From Gammaproteobacteria bacterium (GTDB lineage: Bacteria; Pseudomonadota; Gammaproteobacteria; Xanthomonadales; Xanthomonadaceae), in the NCBI GenBank assembly GCA_026398715.1, contig JAPLSI010000136.1:1-40033 (forward strand): a DNA stretch of 40,033 nucleotides, read 5' to 3'. Position numbers and translations under genes: made by a program. Shown in pieces: positions 32,950 through 40,033 of the stretch. Each line of letters starts with the position of its first letter. The first letter of the stretch is position 1. Under the pieces are notes generated by a model. The model was not told where the DNA came from. It ran no database searches and was given only the letters and a program-made list of their open reading frames with translations.

Positions 32950-34173
32950 TCAGGAATTCCACCACAGCAGGAAGCTGTGCCACAGGCGCTTGAAGATGTT
33001 GGCCTGCTCGCTGGCCTGCAATGCCACCAGCGGACGTTCGGCGATGAGCTTGCCATCGAGCGTCACGCGCAGCTTGCCGATGACCTGGCCCTTGGTAATC
33101 GGGGCGATCAAGGTCTTGGCCACGTCCATGGTCGGCTTCAGCTGCGAATAACGGCCGCGCTCGACCGAGATCACCAGCGGCGCGGTAATGCCCAGGTCGA
33201 TCTGGTTGACGGTGCCTTTCCAGACCTTGTGCGTGGCGATCTTTGCGTTGGCTGCATACAGCTGGTGCGATTCGAAGAAGCGGAAGCCCCACTCGAGCAG
33301 GTTGAGGTTGCCGTTTTCGCGCAGGCGGAAGCCTTCGCCCTGCGACTTGGCGTCAATGCCCATCACCACGGAAACGAAACGCTGGTCGCCGCGCTTGGCC
33401 GAGGCCAGCAGGCAGTAACCGGCAGTGGAGGTGTGGCCGGTCTTGATGCCGTCCACGCCGCTGCCTTCGCGCCACAGCAGGCCGTTGCGGTTGTGCTGGG
33501 TGATGGTGCCGACCGTGTATTCCTTGATGCTGTTGTAGGCGTAGGTTTCCGGGAAGTCGCGGATCATCGCGCGGCCAAGCAGCGCCAGGTCGCGGGCGGT
33601 GGTGTAGTGGTTTTCCGCCGGCAGGCCATGCGCGTTGACGAAGTTGCTGTTGGTCATGCCGATGCGCTTGGCGTAGATGTTCATCAGCGAGGCGAAGGCT
33701 TCGGCGCTGCCGGCCACGTGCTCGGCGATGGCGATGGCGGCATCGTTGCCCGACTGCACCGACAGGCCTTTTTCGATGTCGCTCAGTTTCACGCGGCTGT
33801 TGAGTTCAAAACCGCTGTAGCTGCCGTCGGTGCCGGCGCCACCTTCGCGCCAGGCGCGTTCGCTGATGGTGACCAGGTCGTCGGGCTTGATCTTGCCGTT
33901 CTTCGATTCCGCCGCTGCAACGTAGGACGTCATCACCTTGGTGATGCTGGCCGGTTCCATTCGAACGTCGATGTTTTCACCGGCCAGGATCTGTCCGGTA
34001 TCGAAATCCATCAGCAACCAGGCCTTGGCGCCGGTCGGCACGGGCGGCGGCGGCACCGGCATCGTGGCGGCGGTTGGCGCGTCGGGCTGCGGCGTGGGGG
34101 TCGGCGTCTGCGCGGCGGCAACGGTAACAAGTGCCGCGCCAAGCGCAGCGAGCATCATTCGGGGAAAGCGCAT
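32950..34173 (-). CDS. dacC: D-alanyl-D-alanine carboxypeptidase (PBP5/6 family)
   Basis: 407 residues. Trims terminal D-Ala from peptidoglycan pentapeptides. Signal peptide MRFPRMMLAALGAALVTVAAA is followed by a proline-rich linker, then the penicillin-binding domain: SxxK Ser76/Lys79 (ASITK), SGN motif (VQSGNDAA) and KTG (GIKTGHT). A PBP5 C-terminal domain ends in an amphipathic membrane helix (IFKRLWHSFLLWWNS). Start 34173 chosen for the signal peptide; in-frame ATG at 34263 would overlap rlpA. Symbol could equally be dacA. Confidence 0.92.
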   Translation of the reverse strand: MRFPRMMLAALGAALVTVAAAQTPTPTPQPDAPTAATMPVPPPPVPTGAKAWLLMDFDTGQILAGENIDVRMEPASITKVMTSYVAAAESKNGKIKPDDLVTISERAWREGGAGTDGSYSGFELNSRVKLSDIEKGLSVQSGNDAAIAIAEHVAGSAEAFASLMNIYAKRIGMTNSNFVNAHGLPAENHYTTARDLALLGRAMIRDFPETYAYNSIKEYTVGTITQHNRNGLLWREGSGVDGIKTGHTSTAGYCLLASAKRGDQRFVSVVMGIDAKSQGEGFRLRENGNLNLLEWGFRFFESHQLYAANAKIATHKVWKGTVNQIDLGITAPLVISVERGRYSQLKPTMDVAKTLIAPITKGQVIGKLRVTLDGKLIAERPLVALQASEQANIFKRLWHSFLLWWNS

Positions 34174-34246
34174 CGAGGGGAAACTCCGGAAACTGGGGCC
34201 TGGGGTGGGCCTGGAAAGTGCAGACAATTCTACGGACTTATTGGAC

Positions 34247-35239
34247 TTATTGGCTGAAAACACGCGGATTCAGCACACCCAACCCACGCAGGCGGGCCAA
34301 AACGCCGTCCATCTCGTCCCGGTCCACGGGGCCGATCCGCACCCGCCACACATCGCGGCCGTCCACGTCGGCATGGTCCACGTCCACGCGGCCGACGCCG
34401 CCGTCCTGCAGCCGATCGGCAAGCCTGCGCGCATTCGCTTTTTCGCTGAAGCTGCCGGCCTGGATGATCGAGTCGCCATCGCCCCGCCCGGCGGCATCGA
34501 ACCGGGTGGCTGGGCGATCTGCCGGTTCGCTTACTGCCGCTTGGCGATCGCCAGCCTGTGAATCGCCAGGACCCACGGCCTCGAGTTCGACCCGCGCGGT
34601 ACCGGTGCGATCCACGCCCAGCCGAACCGCGGCGGCATAACTGAGGTCCATCACGCGGCCCGGGTGGAAGGGCCCGCGGTCGTTGACGCGAACGATCATG
34701 CTGCGGCCGTTGTCGAGATTGGTGACGCGCACGTAGCTCGGCAGCGGCAGCGTCTTGTGCGCGGCGGTGAACGAACAGATGTCGTACAGCTCGCCGCTGG
34801 ACGTGGCGCGGCCGTTGAACTTGGTGCCGTACCACGAGGCCAGGCCGCGCTCGCGGAAGCCCTTCGAGCTGTCGAGCACGCGATAGCTCTTGCCCAGCAC
34901 CGAGTAGGGCGACCGGTTGCCCTGGCGCGCGCGTGGTTCAACGCGTGGCACCGGTTCGACCAGGCCGCTGATGTCGATGGCCGAACTCGGGCCGCCGTCG
35001 GCGACGCCGGGCGCGTACAGGCCGCCCGCGGTGTAGTCGCTGTCGAGATGTTCACGCGTCGGTGCGCAGGGATTGACGGCCTTGGCGGGCTCGGTGTCCA
35101 CGCGACGCGGCGATTCGGCGCGCGCAGTGAACGCAGGTTCCCGCGGCCCCGCGTGGGGACTGCCGGGGCGAGGCGGTGGCGAAGAACTGCAGGCGACGAG
35201 TAGCGCAACGACCAGTGCCGTCGGCACAGCGCGCAACAT
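34247..35239 (-). CDS. rlpA: RlpA septal lytic transglycosylase
   Basis: 330 residues. Rare lipoprotein A cuts denuded glycan strands and acts at the septum. Lipobox VVALLVAC; double-psi beta-barrel (about 145-240: GLASWYGTKFNGRATSSGE with catalytic Asp and His in VNDRGPFHPGRVMDLSYAAA), then a C-terminal SPOR domain (about 265-330) that binds denuded peptidoglycan. Start 35239 gives the signal peptide and overlaps the mltB stop by one base. Same operon as mltB and dacC. Confidence 0.93.
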   Translation of the reverse strand: MLRAVPTALVVALLVACSSSPPPRPGSPHAGPREPAFTARAESPRRVDTEPAKAVNPCAPTREHLDSDYTAGGLYAPGVADGGPSSAIDISGLVEPVPRVEPRARQGNRSPYSVLGKSYRVLDSSKGFRERGLASWYGTKFNGRATSSGELYDICSFTAAHKTLPLPSYVRVTNLDNGRSMIVRVNDRGPFHPGRVMDLSYAAAVRLGVDRTGTARVELEAVGPGDSQAGDRQAAVSEPADRPATRFDAAGRGDGDSIIQAGSFSEKANARRLADRLQDGGVGRVDVDHADVDGRDVWRVRIGPVDRDEMDGVLARLRGLGVLNPRVFSQ

Positions 35240-36327
35240 CAAGGCGCGGCACCCTGCCCGGCTGCGATTTCCTGCGACAACTGGTACACCGCCATCGCAT
35301 ACAGGGGTGATCGGTTGTAGCGGGTTATCACGTAGAAGTTGTGGTATCCGATCCATTGCTCGGTGCCTTCGGCGCCTTCCAGCGTGAGCAAAGTGACGGG
35401 AAGCTTCGGCGCAAAGGTGTCCACCGGGCGATAGCCGCGCGCGGCCAGGTCGGCCAGGCTGAACTTCGCGGTGAAATCATCGGGCTTGAACGCGGCAGCG
35501 CCGGCATCGGCGGTGGCCGGCAGGAAGACCGGCTCGCCCACGTGCCAGCCGTAGCCGATGAAATAGTTGGCGATCGATGCGAACGCATCACGGGTCGAGC
35601 CGAGCAGGTCGCGACGACCGTCGCCGTCGCCGTCCTTCGCGTAGTTGCGATAGCTCGACGGCATGAACTGGCCCCAGCCCATCGCGCCGGCATAGCTGCC
35701 CTTGAGCGTGGCGAGGTCGATGTTTTCCTCACGCGCCAAGGCGAACAGGTGGCCCAGCTCGCTGCGGAAGAATTCTTCGCGGCGCGGGTAATAGAAGGCC
35801 AGCGTGTACAGCGCATCGAGCACGCGATAGGTGCCGGTGATGCGGCCGTAGCTGGTCTCGACGCCGATGATGGCGACGATGATTTCGCCGGGCACGCCGG
35901 TGTCCTTCGACACTTTCTCGATTTCGCCGCGGTGTTCGGCGTAGAAGGTGCGGCCCTGCGAGATGCGGGTCTCGGTGAGGAAGATCGGGCGATAGTCCTT
36001 CCACGGCTTGCCTTCGGCGGGGCGCGTGATCGCGTTGATGATGCTTTGCTGGTAACGCGCCTGCGAAAGCCAGCTGCGGATCTGTTCGGCCGGCATGCCG
36101 CTGGATTTCGCGGTTTCGGCGATGAAGGCGTCGATCTTTTCGGCGGACGGCGGCACGACCGGCGCTTCGGCGGTGCCGGCGACGGCGGCAGCAGCGGGAG
36201 CGGGCGCTGCAACGGGTGCAGGAGCCACGGGCGCGGGCGCGGCAACGGGCGTGGGCTTCACGGGTTGGGCGCAACCTGCGACCACGACCAGCAAGGCAAC
36301 GGCACTGCAACGAAAAAACGAATTCAT
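35239..36327 (-). CDS. mltB: Lytic murein transglycosylase B
   Basis: 362 residues. Cleaves peptidoglycan glycan strands to anhydromuropeptides. Lipobox VVVAGC with proline/alanine-rich linker (25-70); catalytic Glu157 (IIGVETSYGRITG); GAMGWGQFMPSSYRNYAKDGDGDGRRDL contains an EF-hand-like calcium loop typical of MltB. Start 36327 gives a proper signal peptide. First gene of mltB-rlpA-dacC. Confidence 0.94.
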   Translation of the reverse strand: MNSFFRCSAVALLVVVAGCAQPVKPTPVAAPAPVAPAPVAAPAPAAAAVAGTAEAPVVPPSAEKIDAFIAETAKSSGMPAEQIRSWLSQARYQQSIINAITRPAEGKPWKDYRPIFLTETRISQGRTFYAEHRGEIEKVSKDTGVPGEIIVAIIGVETSYGRITGTYRVLDALYTLAFYYPRREEFFRSELGHLFALAREENIDLATLKGSYAGAMGWGQFMPSSYRNYAKDGDGDGRRDLLGSTRDAFASIANYFIGYGWHVGEPVFLPATADAGAAAFKPDDFTAKFSLADLAARGYRPVDTFAPKLPVTLLTLEGAEGTEQWIGYHNFYVITRYNRSPLYAMAVYQLSQEIAAGQGAAP

Positions 36328-36396
36328 GATTGGCGGCATGGAGAAAATACTTGCGGGACTTCGTGACAATGTATCACGCAGCGCAGGCGCGGCTGT

Positions 36397-37494
<1,098 letters not shown>

Positions 37495-37535
37495 CATCAC
37501 TCCGGGGTGCAACGTCGATGGCCTATGCAACCGAC

Positions 37536-37564
37536 GGAATAGTGGGATATTCTGCCAATGTAAA
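37536..37564 (-). promoter_or_regulatory. Candidate promoter of the sugar ATPase gene
   Basis: Minus-strand TTTACA (37564-37559), 17 nt, TATTCC (37541-37536). Its -35 lies inside the LacI-type operator. Confidence 0.4.
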
Positions 37565-37578
37565 CGCTTACATACTAT
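37550..37578 (+). promoter_or_regulatory. Candidate promoter of the beta-glucosidase gene
   Basis: TTCTGC (37550-37555), 17 nt, TACTAT (37573-37578), 15 nt before the ATG. The spacer is filled by the LacI-type operator. Confidence 0.4.
37558..37573. promoter_or_regulatory. LacI-family operator in the ugpC / beta-glucosidase divergent region
   Basis: ATGTAAACGCTTACAT: 14 of 16 positions are palindromic with a central CG, matching the LacI/GalR-type consensus TGNAANCGNTTNCA. It overlaps the -35 of the ATPase promoter and the spacer of the glucosidase promoter, so one repressor could silence both. No LacI-type gene lies in the window. Confidence 0.75.
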
Positions 37579-37593
37579 CGTGGCGCCGCTGCC

Positions 37594-38970
37594 ATGGGGG
37601 ATTTGAAGTTGCGCCAGCCGCCCGTTTTTCCTGATGGTTTCCTGTGGGGCGCCGCAACGGCCGCCCACCAGATGGAAGGTTCACCCCTGGCCGATGGCGC
37701 CGGGCCAAGCATCTGGACGCGTTTTGCACACACGCCCGGCATGACCCACAACGGCGACACCGGCGACATTGCCTGCGACCACTATCGTCGCTTCAAGGAC
37801 GATGTGCGACTGATGCGCGAACTGGGCCTGAAAGCCTATCGCTTCAGCATCAGCTGGTCGCGCATCCTGCCGGACGGCAAGGGCCGCGTTAACCAGGCTG
37901 GCGTGGATTTTTATTCGCAGCTGGTGGATGAGTTGCTGGCCAACGACATCACGCCGCTCGCGACGCTCTTCCATTGGGATTTGCCCGCGGCGCTGGACGA
38001 TCGCGGCGGCTGGTTGAATCCCGACATCGCCGACTGGTTCGCCGACTACGGCCGCGTGATGTTCCGCGCGCTGGATGGACGCGTGAAGCGCTGGGTCACC
38101 CTTAACGAACCCTGGGTCGTAACCGACGGTGGCTACCTGCACGGCGCGCTCGCGCCCGGCCATCGCAGCCGCTACGAAGCGCCCATCGCCTCGCACCACC
38201 TGATGCGCGCGCACGGCGCTGCGGTGCAGGCGTATCGCAGCGAGGGCAAGCACGAGATCGGCCTGGTGGTGAACCTGGAACCCAAGTATCCCGCCACGGG
38301 TTCTGCCGAAGATGCGGCGGCGGTGAAGCGCGCGCATGCCTACATGAATCGCCAGTACCTCGATCCGGTATTCAAGAAATCGTATCCGGCCGAATTGCGC
38401 GACGTATTCGGCGACGCCTGGCCGGAATGGCCGGCGGAAGATTTCGAACTCATTTCATCGCCGATCGATTTCCTGGGCGTCAACTACTACACGCGCAGCG
38501 TGACCGAGGCGACGAACAGTTATCCGTTGCGTGCCGGCGCGGTGCGCCAGCCATTGGGCACCTATACCGAAACCGGTTGGGAAGTGTTCGAGCAGGGCCT
38601 GACCGATACGCTGACCTGGGTGAAGAACCACTACGGCGATATCCCGATGTACATCACCGAAAACGGCGCGGCCTTCTTCGACCCGCCGGTGGCCGATGGC
38701 GACCGCGTGCGCGATCCGTTGCGCATGGACTACCTGCAACGCCACATCGGCGCAGTGAAGAAGGCGATGGACGCCGGCTGCGATATCCGCGGCTACATGG
38801 TCTGGTCGCTGCTGGACAACCTGGAATGGTCGCTGGGCTATTCCAAGCGCTTCGGCATCGTGCATGTTAACTACGGCACGCAACAGCGCACGCCGAAGGA
38901 CAGTGCGCGCTGGTATTCCAAGGTGATTGCCAGCAATGGTGGGTCGCTGGCGGATCCGCTGCCATACTGA
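37594..38970 (+). CDS. GH1 family beta-glucosidase
   Basis: 458 residues, single (beta/alpha)8 barrel. Acid/base Glu172 in TLNEPW and nucleophile Glu356 in YITENG; N-terminal FLWGAATAAHQMEG and the C-terminal WSLLDNLEWSLGYSKRFGIVHV that shapes the sugar site are typical. No signal peptide, so it hydrolyses imported beta-glucosides or cellobiose in the cytoplasm. ATG at 37594 directly follows the operator region. Acts presumably with the divergent ATPase and permeases outside the window. Confidence 0.95.
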   Translation: MGDLKLRQPPVFPDGFLWGAATAAHQMEGSPLADGAGPSIWTRFAHTPGMTHNGDTGDIACDHYRRFKDDVRLMRELGLKAYRFSISWSRILPDGKGRVNQAGVDFYSQLVDELLANDITPLATLFHWDLPAALDDRGGWLNPDIADWFADYGRVMFRALDGRVKRWVTLNEPWVVTDGGYLHGALAPGHRSRYEAPIASHHLMRAHGAAVQAYRSEGKHEIGLVVNLEPKYPATGSAEDAAAVKRAHAYMNRQYLDPVFKKSYPAELRDVFGDAWPEWPAEDFELISSPIDFLGVNYYTRSVTEATNSYPLRAGAVRQPLGTYTETGWEVFEQGLTDTLTWVKNHYGDIPMYITENGAAFFDPPVADGDRVRDPLRMDYLQRHIGAVKKAMDAGCDIRGYMVWSLLDNLEWSLGYSKRFGIVHVNYGTQQRTPKDSARWYSKVIASNGGSLADPLPY

Positions 38971-39006
38971 AGCGTCACCCTTCCGGGATAGGCGCAACCA
39001 ATCCCC

Positions 39007-40033
39007 ATGAACAACGGCGATTCACTATCCGGCACTGAACAAGGCTGGGGCTCGCATCGGCAGGTCCATACGCTGTTGCTGATGGCCATGACCGTGGCCG
39101 GCCTTTACCTGTCGTATCGACTTGCCGCGCCTTTCGTTCCGGCCATGGCCGGCGCCCTGGCCCTGGCGGTGCTGTTTGCGCCCCTGCATCGTTGGCTGGA
39201 ACGGCGCCTCGGCGGCGGCAATCTTGCGGCCGGCCTGTGCGTGATCGTCGTGGCGCTGATCGTGGCGGTACCGGTGGTCATCATCGCCAGCCGGTTGATC
39301 GATGAACTGGGCCGGGGCGCGCAAACCGTCCAGGCCCTGGTGGAATCCGGGAGTTGGCGTGCGGCGCTTGATCGACATCCACTGCTTGCACCCATCGGCC
39401 AGTGGTTGGACAAACAAGTTGACCTGCGCGCTGTCGTGGCGCCTGCCGCCACCTGGTTGACCAGTACCGCTGCGTCCCTGCTGCAAGGTTCCGTGGTCCA
39501 GGCGATCGGCGCGGTGCTGGTGTTCTACATGCTTTTCTACATGCTTCGCGATCGCGCCGCCGCTATGCAATCGCTGCGCGTGCTATCGCCACTCTCAGCG
39601 CCGGACATGACCCGGCTGTTCTCCGAAGTCACCGATACCGTGCACGCCACCGTCTATGGAACGCTGGTGATGGCCGCGATCCAGGGCACGCTGGGCGGGC
39701 TGATGTTCTGGTGGCTTGGACTGCCTGAGCCCCTGCTGTGGGGCATCGTGATGGGCATGCTGGCCGTGGTGCCGGTGCTGGGTGCATTCATCGTCTGGGT
39801 GCCGGCCGCCATCTTCCTGGCGCTGGAGGGCAGCATCGGCAGCGCCCTGTTGCTGACCGTCTGGGGCGCGCTGGTGGTGGGCGGCATCGACAACCTGCTT
39901 TATCCGATGCTGGTCGGCAATCGGCTGAAGATGCACACGCTGGTCGCCTTCGTTTCCATCGTCGGCGGGCTGATCGTGTTCGGTCCGTCAGGATTGATCC
40001 TGGGCCCGGTGGTGTTCACCGTGACGCGGCTGC
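39007..40033 (+). CDS. AI-2E family transporter, second copy, truncated by window edge
   Basis: At least 342 residues, open at the right edge. Hydrophobic N-terminal helices (about 22-60 and 75-98), a soluble middle (100-165), then the conserved membrane block with GTLVMAAIQGTLGGLMFWWLGLPEPLLWGIVMG, VVPVLGAFIVWVPAAI and GLIVFGPSGLILGPVVF. More distant from the 4628 copy than expected for a recent duplication. Substrate unknown. Starts 36 bp after the beta-glucosidase stop. Confidence 0.88.
   Translation, partial: MNNGDSLSGTEQGWGSHRQVHTLLLMAMTVAGLYLSYRLAAPFVPAMAGALALAVLFAPLHRWLERRLGGGNLAAGLCVIVVALIVAVPVVIIASRLIDELGRGAQTVQALVESGSWRAALDRHPLLAPIGQWLDKQVDLRAVVAPAATWLTSTAASLLQGSVVQAIGAVLVFYMLFYMLRDRAAAMQSLRVLSPLSAPDMTRLFSEVTDTVHATVYGTLVMAAIQGTLGGLMFWWLGLPEPLLWGIVMGMLAVVPVLGAFIVWVPAAIFLALEGSIGSALLLTVWGALVVGGIDNLLYPMLVGNRLKMHTLVAFVSIVGGLIVFGPSGLILGPVVFTVTRL

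Overview
The window is chromosomal DNA from a GC-rich gammaproteobacterium, most likely a member of the Xanthomonadales/Lysobacterales (Xanthomonadaceae or Rhodanobacteraceae). The basis is the opening of the class II ribonucleotide reductase (MSTVRLEAVK), the mltB-rlpA-dac and ybeD-lipB-lipA gene orders, the DUF883/holin trio, the C-terminal processing protease and the GC-biased codon use. I see no rRNA, tRNA, CRISPR array, phage or insertion-sequence transposase. Almost all of it is housekeeping or envelope-maintenance sequence.

Layout. 1-1440 (minus): start of the B12-dependent ribonucleotide reductase nrdJ, running off the left edge and carrying a frame break near its N-terminus. 1441-1895: divergent control region with long structured elements. 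1896-5791 (plus): DegQ-type periplasmic protease, a three-gene YqjD/YqjE-like membrane operon and an AI-2E-family transporter, followed by a 132-bp palindrome. 5936-8040: HAD phosphatase and M17 aminopeptidase, translationally coupled, ending in a REP-like palindrome. 8182-12478: a MacA-type adaptor, ABC ATPase and two separate FtsX/MacB-type permeases, then a DUF2306 membrane protein. 13057-14897 (minus): rarD and yedA-type exporters, divergent from an Lrp/AsnC regulator (14967-15464). 15473-16300 (minus): Ada-like alkyltransferase. 16301-16767: a gap without a convincing gene. 16768-17673: Tat-exported dienelactone hydrolase. 17739-21942 (minus): prc, lipA, lipB, ybeD.

22103-32912 is mostly plus strand: a lipoprotein M3 dipeptidase, small unknown proteins, a RIO kinase on the minus strand, GNAT, hotdog thioesterase, MmcQ/YjbR, glutathione-dependent formaldehyde dehydrogenase (frmA), and a coupled DUF1800/DUF1501 pair. 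32950-36327 (minus): dacC, rlpA and mltB, three peptidoglycan enzymes. 36397-38970: an orphan UgpC/MsmX-type sugar ABC ATPase divergent from a GH1 beta-glucosidase, with a clean LacI-type operator between them. 39007-40033: start of a second AI-2E-family transporter.

Three features stand out. First, dacC-rlpA-mltB and ybeD-lipB-lipA lie close together in related bacteria, but here an 11-kb block of opposite strand separates them. Second, several genes (HAD phosphatase, lrp, ybeD, probably the Ada-like gene) have a -10 element 6-8 nt before the start codon, predicting leaderless mRNAs. Third, the nrdJ leader is about 250 nt long, with mutually exclusive hairpins resembling a regulatory RNA. 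No wholly new multi-gene system is evident. The least understood conserved module is the DUF1800-DUF1501 pair. All functions are inferred from reading the sequence; no database search was run.
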